Positions 1 through 8,578 of a DNA stretch of 64,000 bases are shown here, in pieces. Each line of letters starts with the position of its first letter. The first letter of the stretch is position 1. The stretch spans positions 62,001 through 126,000 of the forward strand of contig CAZYGG010000003.1 of NCBI GenBank assembly GCA_964647585.1, in the 5' to 3' direction. The translations under genes were made by a program, and so were the position numbers. Source of the DNA: CAJINA01 sp964647585. Its GTDB lineage: Bacteria; Desulfobacterota; Desulfobacteria; Desulfobacterales; CAJINA01. Under the pieces are notes generated by a model that was not told the DNA's origin, ran no database searches, and worked only from the letters and a program-made list of their open reading frames with translations.

Positions 1-345
1 ATATTTGATGGCGTCGTCCAGCTCACCTTTCTGGAGATACACAAAACCCATATTGCCGTACCCTTCGGAAAAACCCGCCCGGGTTTTAGTGGCCTGGATA
101 TTATAATTCAGGCAGCCGTCGAGATCCCCTTTACTCAGGCAGATACCACCCAACTGAACGTAAGCCTCGGCCAGCGTCGGGCTGTTCTCAACCGCTTCCA
201 GCAATTCCCTTTCAGCCTCATCAAACTTGCGCTGGCCCAGAAGGCCGACGGCCAGGTTATAGTGCGATGTGCCGCATTCCGGGTTCGCTGCAATCGCCGC
301 CCGTTGCTTCGCGATATATTCTTCTACGTTTTTTGCTTTTTCCAT
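1..345 (-). CDS. TPR-repeat protein, partial (3' end outside window)
   Basis: The reverse strand reads from an ATG at 345 (MEKAKNVEEYIAKQRAAI) through the window edge without a stop, so only the N-terminal 115 residues are seen. Residues about 15-115 carry tetratricopeptide-like helical pairs with the usual pattern, for example HYNLAVGLLGQRKFDEAE, AYVQLGGICLSKGDLDG and GYGNMGFVYLQKGELDDA. Such repeats normally mediate protein-protein contacts; no enzymatic domain or signal peptide is visible in the part present. The gene diverges from the DapA-family gene, with a spacer holding a strong plus-strand promoter. The specific partner or pathway cannot be deduced. Confidence 0.8.
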   Translation of the reverse strand, partial: MEKAKNVEEYIAKQRAAIAANPECGTSHYNLAVGLLGQRKFDEAERELLEAVENSPTLAEAYVQLGGICLSKGDLDGCLNYNIQATKTRAGFSEGYGNMGFVYLQKGELDDAIKY

Positions 346-449
346 TCTGTTTCCCGTTACATTTGAATTTGGGTTAATATTTCTGATTGCCTTATCAGAA
401 CTCGTCATGGTTGCAAGGGTTTTTATACGCAAACCCAAGGTACTAGTTG

Positions 450-478
450 TTGACACAATTTATTTGAGCTCTTATAAA
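450..478 (+). promoter_or_regulatory. Sigma-70-type promoter for the DapA-family gene
   Basis: TTGACA at 450-455 and TATAAA at 473-478 are separated by exactly 17 bases, an almost consensus housekeeping promoter. It lies about 165 bases upstream of the ATG at 644, so the transcript would have a long 5' leader. I do not recognise a riboswitch fold in that leader. Confidence 0.7.
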
Positions 479-643
479 AACTGAAAAATTGTGGTAAAAG
501 TAAGAAGCTGTAAGGGTTCTGTCAACCCTGGCGGTTGTTGTCAGTTCAACAGTCGCCCAGGACCAACAGCGGCCGGCCCAAATTGGTCTTTTCACACGCA
601 CGGCCAGGCGAGGACCGGGCACGCTACAAACAGGGAGGAAACA

Positions 644-1678
644 ATGAAAACAGGATGCTACACCGCACTTGCCACGCCGTTTAAAGGCGACGGGGTAGAC
701 TACCAGGGCCTCGAGCAGTTGGTGGATTTCCAGATTTCCAACGGCATCACCGGAATATTAGCCGTGGGAACAACTGGAGAGAGCCCTACTTTGTCATGGG
801 AAGAACACGACCGGGTCGTTGAGACCGTTGTCGGTAAGTGCAAGGGTAAGTGCATCAGTGTCGCCGGTGCCGGAAGCAACAATACCCGGGAAGCGCTGCA
901 AGCGGCCGAGCACGCCCGGGCGGCCGGCGCGGATGCCGTTCTCCTTGTGGATCCTTATTATAATGGGCCGAGCAGCCTCGAGATCCGGCGCGAGTATGTG
1001 GCGCCGATTGCCCGGGCCGTCGCCGGTACCGAGGTGATCCCCTATGTCATTCCCGGCCGGACCGGCGCCCAACTGCTGCCGGAAGACCTGGCCCTGCTCA
1101 ACCAGACGTTCGATAACGTCAATACCGTCAAGGAGGCCACCGGCAACCTGGACAACATGCGCCGTACCCGCGCCTGCTGCGGGGAAGGATTTACCATCCT
1201 GTCCGGTGACGACGGCTTGACTTTTAAAATGATGACGGCCGGTGACATCGCTGCCGCAGGCGTGGTGTCTGTACTATCCAACGTGGCCCCGGCCGCGGTG
1301 ACTAAAATGGCGACTGCCCTGAAAGAAGGTGACCTCGATACGGCCAAAGCGCTGAATACCGCCCTGGCACCCCTTTTCGGCCTGGTGACGGTTATTACGC
1401 AAGAGGACACCCCGTATGGCGAGGTTGCCTGCCGGGCACGTAATCCATTGGCCCTCAAGGCCCTGATGCACATCCTCGGCATGCCGGCCGGCGGCTGCCG
1501 CCGACCGCTGGGAAAGATGACCGCAAAAGGGCTGGAGGTGGTCCTGTCCGCAGCCCGGAAGGTTCAGATGGAGAACCCGGAAATTCTTCAGCCGCTCGGT
1601 GATTTTTTCAAGGTCGATATCAACCAGCGACTGGAAGACTCCGCCAACCGGGAGGGCCTCGCCTACGGCGAGTACTGA
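644..1678 (+). CDS. Dihydrodipicolinate synthase family protein (DapA-like aldolase)
   Basis: This is a 344-residue class I aldolase of the DapA/NanA TIM-barrel family. DapA condenses pyruvate with aspartate semialdehyde in lysine and diaminopimelate synthesis in the cytoplasm. Family landmarks are present: GTTGES (the Thr-Thr pair), DPYYNGPS (Tyr107 equivalent), PYVIPGRTG (Tyr133 and Arg138 equivalents) and VKEATG with the Schiff-base lysine. The Tyr133 equivalent is followed by Val rather than the common Asn. The ATG at 644 follows an AGGAGG-like ribosome site; an upstream in-frame extension has no family similarity. The protein is about 50 residues longer than E. coli DapA (292), with the extra sequence at the C-terminus. 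It is monocistronic, with its own promoter and terminator. DapA function is likely, but a related pyruvate aldolase cannot be excluded, so no symbol is given. Confidence 0.85.
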   Translation: MKTGCYTALATPFKGDGVDYQGLEQLVDFQISNGITGILAVGTTGESPTLSWEEHDRVVETVVGKCKGKCISVAGAGSNNTREALQAAEHARAAGADAVLLVDPYYNGPSSLEIRREYVAPIARAVAGTEVIPYVIPGRTGAQLLPEDLALLNQTFDNVNTVKEATGNLDNMRRTRACCGEGFTILSGDDGLTFKMMTAGDIAAAGVVSVLSNVAPAAVTKMATALKEGDLDTAKALNTALAPLFGLVTVITQEDTPYGEVACRARNPLALKALMHILGMPAGGCRRPLGKMTAKGLEVVLSAARKVQMENPEILQPLGDFFKVDINQRLEDSANREGLAYGEY

Positions 1679-1706
1679 TTGCGTCCCAGGGTACCCGAAA
1701 ACTGTT

Positions 1707-1748
1707 GAAAGGGCCGTCGCCGGAATATCGGCGGCGGCCCTTTCTTGT
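1707..1748 (+). terminator. Rho-independent terminator after the DapA-family gene
   Basis: A 16-bp stem (arms 1707-1722 and 1729-1744 approximately, one G-T wobble) with a small AT loop is followed by a T-rich tract. It ends the monocistronic DapA-family transcript. Confidence 0.85.
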
Positions 1749-1768
1749 TTTCACGCCGTAAACCCTAT

Positions 1769-1797
1769 TTGACAATTCCTGGTTTTTCTATTCTAAT
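1769..1797 (+). promoter_or_regulatory. Sigma-70-type promoter for the caspase-like lipoprotein gene
   Basis: TTGACA at 1769-1774 and TCTAAT at 1792-1797 are spaced by 17 bases, about 45 bases before the GTG start at 1843. A GGGAGG ribosome site lies between. Confidence 0.65.
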
Positions 1798-1842
1798 TGG
1801 ACTGTTGTAAACGCTGCCCATTCCGCCTGTCGGGAGGTTGCC

Positions 1843-4254
1843 GTGACGCCGTCCCTTTTTCAAAACACTGTCTTATTACGTCTCCGTACAGGTCTGTTTT
1901 TCTTACTCTGCCTGGCCCTGGTGGTGGGGTGTGCCTCAACCACCAAAGGGTTGCTGGACGAGGTTAACACGGTAACCGTGTGCCTGAACGGCCAGTGCGG
2001 CCCTGCCGCCGGAAAGTATTCAGCGGATGAGCTCACCGGCAGCCTGTACATCATGTTCAAGGCCAATGAGAATGTTGAGGCGGTCCTGTGCGGCTCGGAA
2101 GAGGGTGCTGATGAATGCTCCAACGATGCCATCGGCTGGTTTGTCCAGGGAGGACCCATGCCGGGCAAGGCCACCATGAAAAAACCGGTTCCCCTGCAAG
2201 TCCGCCTGGACAAGGAATCGGCCCATATAAAATTTGACATGGATGCCACGGTAAGGTGGATCGGGACCCCGGTCTTCTGTGGCGACGGTAAAACCAGTTT
2301 CACGCATGTTTCCGCCGATAAAGTTACCCTTGAGAGCGAGTTCGGCTGTTCATGGACCGCCTTTCCGCATGTCTGGGATCAACAGTATTCGGTTCGATTG
2401 ATTGATTTCGACAACAGCACCATCGCCGGAAACTACGCGGTGGCCGGGGCCGGGTTTTATGTGGCCGGGGGCGGGAAGGGGAGTTTTATCCTGCGCCTGC
2501 CCCGAAAAAACACCCTGGTGTCCCGGGTGCCCGGCGTTGTGGTCGGGAAGGCCCGGATGGTTTCCGTAAAAGATATTCCCGCCGATCTATTGCTGGCTGC
2601 CGCGCCCACAGACAACGCCGGTGACGCCGCGCAAAAAGAACCGCTCCCCGAAGCAGATCCGGTTGAAAAAAAGATGTGGGAAACGGTCTCAAGGGAAAAG
2701 GCGGCGACGGGGTACCAAAAGTACCTGCAAACCTATCCGGATGGCCGCTATGCCGGTGCTGCGGTGGCGATCCTGGCAGCCATTGAAGAGAGAGAAGTAA
2801 AAAACCAGGAACTGGTCTTCTGGAGCAGTATCAAGGACAGCCCGAATCCAACCGATTTCGAAACGTATCTTTCCCGGTACCCGGAAGGTCTGTTTGTTGA
2901 TCTGGCGACGGTCCGGATCCAGAAGTTGACGGCCTCTGCTTCCGACGCGGCCGCCATTGATGCCGAACTGCTGCTGTGGGACCAGGTAAAAACCAGCACC
3001 GCCATCTCCGAAATCCAGGTCTACATCAAAACCTACCCGGACGGTCGCTTTACCGCCGCGGCCCGGGACAGGATAAAAAACCTCACCGCTGCGGAAAACC
3101 AGAAACAAAACCTTGAAGTGAAGATGTGGTCCGCGGTTAAAGAGAGCCGCAACGTCAGCGATTTTCAAAACTTCCTGAAGGCGTTTCCCGACGGCCTGTT
3201 TGCCGGGATCGCCGCCGCGCGCATGGAAAATCTGATCCGGGTGGATGCCGAAAGCCGGGAACTGGCCTTCTGGAACACCATAAAAGACAGCGCTGATCCT
3301 AAAGATTTCAACGCCTACCTGGAGCGGTACCCGGAAGGCCAATATACCGCCCATGCCCGCCGCCTGGCCGCCCAGCTCTCCGTGCTGCAAAGTGAGCAGG
3401 CCGAGGTGGCGCTCTGGGCATCTGTGAAGGAGAGCAAAAACCCCGCAGAGTTTGAATCCTATCTTAAAGAATATCCCCGGGGCCGTTTTGCGGCGGTTGC
3501 CCGTACACGTCAAAAAGCGGCTGAGCAGGCCCGGGTGCTGGCGGGAATTGATTTTGGCCGGTACCGGGCGCTGGTTATCGGTAATAATGACTATACCCAT
3601 ATCCGGGATTTGAAAACCGCGGCCAGGGATGCCCGGGCCGTGGGTCAGCTCCTGGAACGGGCATACCGGTTCCGGGTGACCTATCTTATCAATGCCGGAC
3701 GCAAGGAGATTATTGATGAATTGAGTCGCCTCCGCCGGGAATTAACCCGGCAGGACAACCTGTTGATCTATTTTGCCGGCCATGGCTGGCTGGATCGGGA
3801 TGCCGGCCGGGGCTACTGGCTGCCGGTTGACGCAGAGCGAGACAGCAGTGCGAACTGGATATCCACCGGGGCTATCTCCGATTTCCTGAAAGCCATGGCG
3901 GCCAAGCACGTGATCGTGGTGGCAGACAGCTGCTATTCCGGAACCCTGTCGCGGGCCGTTAAATTAACGGTACCCACTTCGGAATATCTGCGCCGGATTG
4001 CCGGCAAGCGGGCCCGGGTAGCCCTCACCTCGGGTGGCGTCGAGCCGGTTTTGGATGATGGCCGGCAGGGCCACTCGGTTTTTGCCGCCGCCCTACTGGA
4101 GGCGCTGGAAGAGAACACCGGCGTGCTCGAAGGTGCCCGCCTCTTCAACCAGATCCGGCAGCCGGTTATTCTGAATGCTCCCCAAACACCTGAATATTCA
4201 GACATTCAGTTTACCGGTCATGAGGGGGGAGATTTTTTATTTATCAAGCGGTAG
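1843..4254 (+). CDS. Caspase-family (peptidase C14-like) lipoprotein with six tandem repeats
   Basis: This 803-residue protein begins at GTG after a GGGAGG site. A hydrophobic signal ends in LVVGC, a lipobox, so it is probably a membrane-anchored lipoprotein facing the periplasm. Residues about 40-260 form a cysteine-containing domain I do not recognise. Residues about 274-565 hold six imperfect repeats of roughly 48 residues, each with a W..VK.S (or similar) start and a YLK.YPDGRF-like core, resembling TPR-like helical hairpins. From about 568 to the end is a caspase-like peptidase domain. It starts YRALVIGNNDY and has the catalytic dyad His647 in YFAGHG and Cys697 in ADSCYSG. Bacterial orthocaspases usually cleave after Arg or Lys; here that is only expected from the family. 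Substrate and role are unknown. The gene stands alone with its own promoter. Confidence 0.85.
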   Translation: MTPSLFQNTVLLRLRTGLFFLLCLALVVGCASTTKGLLDEVNTVTVCLNGQCGPAAGKYSADELTGSLYIMFKANENVEAVLCGSEEGADECSNDAIGWFVQGGPMPGKATMKKPVPLQVRLDKESAHIKFDMDATVRWIGTPVFCGDGKTSFTHVSADKVTLESEFGCSWTAFPHVWDQQYSVRLIDFDNSTIAGNYAVAGAGFYVAGGGKGSFILRLPRKNTLVSRVPGVVVGKARMVSVKDIPADLLLAAAPTDNAGDAAQKEPLPEADPVEKKMWETVSREKAATGYQKYLQTYPDGRYAGAAVAILAAIEEREVKNQELVFWSSIKDSPNPTDFETYLSRYPEGLFVDLATVRIQKLTASASDAAAIDAELLLWDQVKTSTAISEIQVYIKTYPDGRFTAAARDRIKNLTAAENQKQNLEVKMWSAVKESRNVSDFQNFLKAFPDGLFAGIAAARMENLIRVDAESRELAFWNTIKDSADPKDFNAYLERYPEGQYTAHARRLAAQLSVLQSEQAEVALWASVKESKNPAEFESYLKEYPRGRFAAVARTRQKAAEQARVLAGIDFGRYRALVIGNNDYTHIRDLKTAARDARAVGQLLERAYRFRVTYLINAGRKEIIDELSRLRRELTRQDNLLIYFAGHGWLDRDAGRGYWLPVDAERDSSANWISTGAISDFLKAMAAKHVIVVADSCYSGTLSRAVKLTVPTSEYLRRIAGKRARVALTSGGVEPVLDDGRQGHSVFAAALLEALEENTGVLEGARLFNQIRQPVILNAPQTPEYSDIQFTGHEGGDFLFIKR

Positions 4255-4348
4255 TCGCCTCATCCAACAAAAAAAGCCGGGCCCCCTGCACGGGAGCGTG
4301 GCCTCAGGCTCTGATCCTCACGACTTAAGCGGGCCGTGGAATCCGTCT

Positions 4349-5164
4349 TTACGCTTCTGTTGTTTTTTTGCGCTTGCTTTCGGCCCCCTCCTTCTGGGAC
4401 AACTTTTCATTCTCTTCCACCTGGAACAGAACGCCTTTCAACCATTTAAGGCCGAATTTTAGAAGCGCCACCTCATCCGCTTTAATTTCCTTAAGGGTGG
4501 CGGCATCTACTTCGTAACGGTCGAGGAAAGAGCTTTCAAAAACGAACGCCTTGAATTTATCGATGTTGTAGCTGACCATGAAAAACATCTGCTTGCTCTG
4601 GGGGGTGAGCTTCACGTTGGCCGGAAACGACCGTTTTCTGACCACCAGGTCGGTCCAGTCAGCGTTGATTTCATCCTGAACATCCACCTCCTGGTCTTTG
4701 CGCCACTCTTCGACGGTCCACTCTTTGTCCTCTTCAAAACCAAGGCAGTGCGGCTCATGCACGAAAAAGAAGAAATCCTCGTCGTCAGCCCCCTCTTTGT
4801 GGCTTAAGGAGGCCACCCCCAGGGGATAATAACGGCAGGTGGTGGGGCGGTCCTCGTAAAGGATACAGCCGTCATCGCGGACAAACGGGCAGGATTTCTG
4901 ATCGTCTTCCGCCATCTTGAGCGTCACCACCGGAAGGTCGGTCTTCTCAAACAACTGGGGGACGGTATAAATCGCCATAAATTCTTCCGAACTCAGGCCC
5001 AGTCGGTTTTTCAACCGTATAATGTCATAGGGTGTGAGGATGATATTGATGCCCCGGCAGCATCTAGTAAAACATTTCACTCCCTTGTGGCATTCAAACT
5101 TAAATTTACTCTTCAGGCCGAGACGATTGGTCTCAATATTGGCCATCAAATCATTATTACTCAT
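4349..5164 (-). CDS. YkgJ family cysteine-cluster protein
   Basis: This protein of 271 residues has the YkgJ/FliB-type metal-binding cysteine signature: C-x5-C-x3-CC near the N-terminus (CHKGVKCFTRCC), followed by CPFVRDDGCILYEDRPTTC. The family is proposed to chelate zinc or iron, but its function is not established. The C-terminal third is charged and lacks a recognised domain. I chose the ATG at 5164 because AAGGAG sits 12 bases upstream. A GTG at 5191 lies inside a repeat, and an ATG at 5176 directly abuts the ribosome site. The gene points toward the caspase gene, with which it converges, and seems monocistronic. A second YkgJ protein is found at 35713. Confidence 0.8.
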   Translation of the reverse strand: MSNNDLMANIETNRLGLKSKFKFECHKGVKCFTRCCRGINIILTPYDIIRLKNRLGLSSEEFMAIYTVPQLFEKTDLPVVTLKMAEDDQKSCPFVRDDGCILYEDRPTTCRYYPLGVASLSHKEGADDEDFFFFVHEPHCLGFEEDKEWTVEEWRKDQEVDVQDEINADWTDLVVRKRSFPANVKLTPQSKQMFFMVSYNIDKFKAFVFESSFLDRYEVDAATLKEIKADEVALLKFGLKWLKGVLFQVEENEKLSQKEGAESKRKKTTEA

Positions 5165-5187
5165 AGTGTCTGTCATCTCCTTGAAGC

Positions 5188-5246
5188 CCACTCATAAACG
5201 GCATCTTTTGGCCCAGAGCGGTATTTGCGCTCATTTGTGAGTGGCT
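5188..5246. repeat. Short palindromic repeat, degenerate copy of repeat family B
   Basis: The inverted arms CCACTCATAAA and TTTGTGAGTGG enclose GGCATCTTTTGGCCCAGAGC. The inner sequence matches the left half of the larger repeats at 52829-53160. It lies in the upstream region of the YkgJ gene and may shape its leader. Confidence 0.6.
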
Positions 5247-5443
5247 TCTCTTTATTTTCCGATGTTCATATCCAAGCCAAAAATTAAAGTCAAATTGTTT
5301 CATCCCTGTGAAATGTTATAACTATTGATAATTTGAATCAATTTGCTACTATTTCCGTTAAATTTACCAGCGGTGTTACCGGTTTAGAAGCATTCACGAT
5401 ACAGCGTCCCCATGATTGGCCGCAACAACAGGGAGATTTAGCG

Positions 5444-6000
5444 ATGACCCAATATATAGGTGCCATTGACCAGGGAACCACCAGCACCCGCTTTATTATT
5501 TACAACCGCCGGGGAGAAGCGGTGGGCTCCGCCCAGAAAGAACACCGCCAGATTTTCCCCCAACCCGGACGGGTGGGACACGATCCGCTTGAAATCTGGC
5601 ACAACACGGCGGATGTTATCCGGGTCGCCCTGGAACAAGCGTGCATTAAAAGCTCCGGGCTGGCCGCCGTGGGCATTACCAACCAGCGCGAAACCACCAT
5701 CGTGTGGGACAGACACACCGGCACCCCCTATTGCAACGCCATCGTCTGGCAGTGTACCCGGACCGCCGACATCTGCAACGGCCTGATGAAAGACGGGGGT
5801 CAGGACCGTTTTCGGGAAACTACGGACCGCCGGTGGCCACTTATTTTTCCGGACCTAAAATTCGCTGGATCCTCGACAATGTTCCGGAAGTCAAAACCGG
5901 AGCCTTGAAGGGTGACGCCCTTTTCGGCACCATTGAATCCTGGCTCATCTGGTGGTTAACCGGTGGTCCGGATGGCAAAAAGCCGTTGAAAGAACCTTGA
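5444..6000 (+). pseudogene. glpK: Glycerol kinase gene remnant (frameshifted and truncated)
   Basis: The first 128 codons encode a clear FGGY-family glycerol kinase N-terminus: IGAIDQGTTSTRFIIYNRRG (phosphate-binding loop), GITNQRETTIVW and NAIVWQCTRTADIC. Near base 5823 the reading frame breaks. Restoring one lost G gives ETTGPPVATYFSGPK and then KGDALFGTIESWLIWWLTGG in the next frame, both typical glycerol kinase segments. The frame then ends at a TGA at 6000 just after GGPDG, at about residue 185 of an expected 500 or so. The whole C-terminal domain is therefore missing. The start codon at 5444 has a GGAG site, so the promoter end is intact. Both lesions make an active kinase impossible. 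A sequencing error could explain the frameshift but not the truncation. Confidence 0.88.
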
Positions 6001-6113
6001 ACTGGGCCTGACGCGGTTTTTTTAGAAAAACGTTAGGGCATTGAAAAAAATCTATTTTCGATCTATAACGAACTTGAATATAAATCATTCCGGTTGTCGC
6101 TTCAGGAGGATAC

Positions 6114-7175
6114 ATGCAGATTACTATCAACAAGGCTGAGACACTGAAAGAAAAACCCGATGAAAACAATCTGGGGTTTGGTACGATTTTTACCGATCAT
6201 ATGTTCAACATGGATTACAACCCCGACAAGGGGTGGCACAATCCCCGGATTGAACCCTACCACGCGCTCACCATGGATCCTGCCACAATGGTGCTCCACT
6301 ATGGGCAGGGGGTGTTTGAGGGGCTGAAAGGCTACCGGTCTCAAAACGGCGATGTAACACTCTTTCGTCCCATGGAAAACGTGAGGCGACTGAACCGCTC
6401 ATCGAAAAGGTTGTGTATCCCGGAAATGGATGAAGATTTTGTCCTGGAAGCCGTCAAGCAACTGCTCTCTGTTGAAAAGGAGTGGGTTCCCGGTGTGGAG
6501 GGAACCTCTTTATACATCCGGCCCACCGTCATTGCCACCGATCCTTTTCTTGGGGTCCGGGCCTCTTTCACCTACCGGTTTTTTATTATCCTCTCACCGG
6601 TCGGGGCTTATTACCCGGAGGGTTTCAACCCGGTCAAGATTTTCGTAACCCGAGATTTTGTGCGGGCCGTGCGGGGCGGTGTTGGGGAAGCCAAAACCCT
6701 GGGAAATTATGCCGCCAGCCTGCTTGCCGGCGACAAGGCCCACGAGGCGGGGTATACCCAGGTATTATGGTTGGATGGCGTCGAGCAAAAATACATCGAA
6801 GAGGTGGGGGCCATGAACATTTTCTTCGTTATCGGGGATGAAATTGTCACCCCCGAGCTCAACGGCAGCATCCTCCCGGGGATCACCAGAAACTCCGTGG
6901 TTGAACTTGGCAATAGCTGGGGGCTTAATGTCTCGGAACGAAAGATCAGCATCGACGAGGTTCTCCAGGCCAATGCCAATGGAACCCTTCAGGAGGCTTT
7001 CGGATCTGGAACTGCGGCGGTTATCTCTCCGGTGGGAGAAATTAAATACGGTGACGACCTGATCACCATCGGAGACGGGGGTGTCGGCCCGCTGTCCCAG
7101 CGGTTTTATGACTCCCTCACCGATATCCAGTATGGTAAGGCGGAAGATCCCTTCGGCTGGATCGTCCCGGTATAG
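6114..7175 (+). CDS. ilvE: Branched-chain amino acid aminotransferase
   Basis: This 353-residue fold-type IV PLP aminotransferase interconverts leucine, isoleucine and valine with their 2-oxo acids, using glutamate/2-oxoglutarate. Recognisable segments are ALTMDPATMVLHYGQGVFEG, LYIRPTVIATDP, the PLP lysine in GEAKTLGNYAASL, and PELNGSILPGITR. The length and layout fit the longer branched-chain enzymes that resemble the eukaryotic BCAT group rather than the roughly 310-residue E. coli form. The start is set by AGGAGG eight bases upstream. galU follows after only 8 bases, so the two are probably cotranscribed although they serve different pathways. Confidence 0.93.
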   Translation: MQITINKAETLKEKPDENNLGFGTIFTDHMFNMDYNPDKGWHNPRIEPYHALTMDPATMVLHYGQGVFEGLKGYRSQNGDVTLFRPMENVRRLNRSSKRLCIPEMDEDFVLEAVKQLLSVEKEWVPGVEGTSLYIRPTVIATDPFLGVRASFTYRFFIILSPVGAYYPEGFNPVKIFVTRDFVRAVRGGVGEAKTLGNYAASLLAGDKAHEAGYTQVLWLDGVEQKYIEEVGAMNIFFVIGDEIVTPELNGSILPGITRNSVVELGNSWGLNVSERKISIDEVLQANANGTLQEAFGSGTAAVISPVGEIKYGDDLITIGDGGVGPLSQRFYDSLTDIQYGKAEDPFGWIVPV

Positions 7176-7183
7176 GCATCTGT

Positions 7184-8068
7184 ATGCAACCCAAACTCTC
7201 CGTTAAAAAAGCGGTCTTCCCCGTGGCCGGCCTCGGGACCCGTTTTTTGCCGGCCACCAAAGCCATGCCCAAAGAGATGCTCCCGGTGGTCGACAAACCC
7301 CTGATCCAGTATGCCGTCGAAGAGGCCTTGTCTGCGGGAATAGAAGAGATCATATTTGTCACCGGCCGCCGGAAGGAGGCCCTGGAAGACCACTTCGACC
7401 GCTCCTGCGAACTTGAGCACACCCTGATGATCCGGAATAAAGAGACCCTGCTGAAGGAACTCGACTCGTTGGTACCGGAATCGGGTACTATTATCTACAC
7501 CCGTCAAAGCGAACCGCTGGGGCTGGGCCATGCCATCTGGTGCTCCCGGCACGCGGTGGGCAACGAACCCTTTGCGGTCCTGCTGGCTGATGACCTGGTC
7601 AAGACGAATCGGCCGGTTCTGGCCCAGATGCTCGCCCAATTCGAAGTGGTCCAGAGTTCCATTGTGGCTGTAGAAGAGATCGATCCAGAGCAGACGGAAA
7701 AATACGGAATTATAGACGTTGAAAGCTCTGATAACAGCCTTTTAAAAATAAAAGGTATGGTGGAAAAACCGCTGCCAGACAAGGCCCCCTCCAACCTGGC
7801 CATCATCGGCCGCTATATCCTGATGCCCGAAATCTATGCACTGCTGGGCCGTAAAGAGCGCGGCGCCGGCGGGGAAATCCAGATCACCGATGCCATGGCA
7901 AACCTCCTTGAGGATCAACCGATTTACGGATACCGGTTCGAGGGTCGGCGCTTTGATTGCGGCAGTAAAGCCGGCTTTCAGATGGCCAACCTGGCCTATG
8001 CCCTGGACCGGCCAGATATAAAAAAAGCCCTGGTCCCCTTTATTACCGAATATCTGAACCTGAAGTAA
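7184..8068 (+). CDS. galU: UTP-glucose-1-phosphate uridylyltransferase
   Basis: This 294-residue nucleotidyltransferase makes UDP-glucose from UTP and glucose-1-phosphate for cell-surface polysaccharides and galactose metabolism. It has the signature GLGTRFLPATKAMPKEML near the N-terminus (nucleotide binding), IQYAVEEALSAGI, LGLGHAIWCS, the metal-binding ADD in LLADDLV, and GRYILMPEIY in the sugar-binding half. The length is normal for the family. It starts 8 bases after ilvE, with only a weak ribosome site, suggesting translational coupling. Confidence 0.95.
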   Translation: MQPKLSVKKAVFPVAGLGTRFLPATKAMPKEMLPVVDKPLIQYAVEEALSAGIEEIIFVTGRRKEALEDHFDRSCELEHTLMIRNKETLLKELDSLVPESGTIIYTRQSEPLGLGHAIWCSRHAVGNEPFAVLLADDLVKTNRPVLAQMLAQFEVVQSSIVAVEEIDPEQTEKYGIIDVESSDNSLLKIKGMVEKPLPDKAPSNLAIIGRYILMPEIYALLGRKERGAGGEIQITDAMANLLEDQPIYGYRFEGRRFDCGSKAGFQMANLAYALDRPDIKKALVPFITEYLNLK

Positions 8069-8101
8069 CCCGAGAAAAGAATTCATCTGGATGGGGTGTC
8101 C

Positions 8102-8413
8102 ATGCCCAGCTCTTTCACCCAGAAAGTAAAAGTCCTGATCCGGCAGATCCCGGCCGGCAAGGTCGCGTCGTACGGTCTTATCGCGGCCCTGGCCGGCAAC
8201 CCGCGCGCAGCCCGACAGGTGGCCTGGGTCCTGCATTCCTGTTCAGCCGCCGACCAACTGCCCTGGCATCGCGTGGTCAATCGAAAAGGGAAAATCTCAT
8301 TAAAACCTTTCGGGGGATATGAAATCCAGAAACAACTTTTACTTCAGGAGGGCGTGGTATTTAACGAAAAGGACGCCATCAACCTGGACCATTATCTCTG
8401 GCGTTGTGAATAA
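8102..8413 (+). CDS. Alkyltransferase-like protein (MGMT-family DNA-binding domain)
   Basis: This roughly 103-residue protein consists only of the winged-helix DNA-binding module of O6-alkylguanine alkyltransferases. The helix-turn-helix region (IPAGKVASYGLIAALAGNPR) and the active-site loop are easy to see. The catalytic PCHRV cysteine is replaced by tryptophan in LPWHRVVN. That makes it an ATL protein, a family that binds O6-alkylguanine in DNA without repairing it and flags the lesion for nucleotide excision repair. The start is either the ATG at 8102 or a GTG at 8096, with a poor ribosome site in both cases. It follows galU after 33 bases and is bounded downstream by a palindromic repeat. 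Confidence 0.88.
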   Translation: MPSSFTQKVKVLIRQIPAGKVASYGLIAALAGNPRAARQVAWVLHSCSAADQLPWHRVVNRKGKISLKPFGGYEIQKQLLLQEGVVFNEKDAINLDHYLWRCE

Positions 8414-8430
8414 CTGTTATTTTTGACCCG

Positions 8431-8578
8431 TAGGCGTGTTTCAAAGTGTTCAATCGGATTTAAGATCAAGGCGGAGCTTCGGAGAAAACCGGAGGAATAC
8501 TATTCTGTATTTCGAGGATTTTCTCCGTAGGTCCAACGCAGAGATTGAATTCGAGGGGACGCTTTGAAACCACGCCTA
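8431..8578. repeat. Large palindromic repeat, family A, copy 1
   Basis: Outer arms TAGGCGTG-TTTCAAAG (8431 on) and CTTTGAAACCACGCCTA (to 8578) are inverted, and the centre is an AACCGGAGGAATAC / GTATTTCGAGGATT hairpin. The right end provides the TAG stop codon of the transglycosylase gene. Homologous copies are at 10741-10889 and 21793-21964. Confidence 0.85.

Noticed and set aside
491..643. Possible lysine riboswitch in the DapA-family leader
   Set aside because: The leader is too short and lacks the conserved lysine-riboswitch core elements that I could look for by eye.
2689..3600. 303-codon open frame on the minus strand
   Set aside because: It lies opposite the six repeats of the caspase-like protein, where repeated codon patterns keep the other strand open. 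It has no family features.
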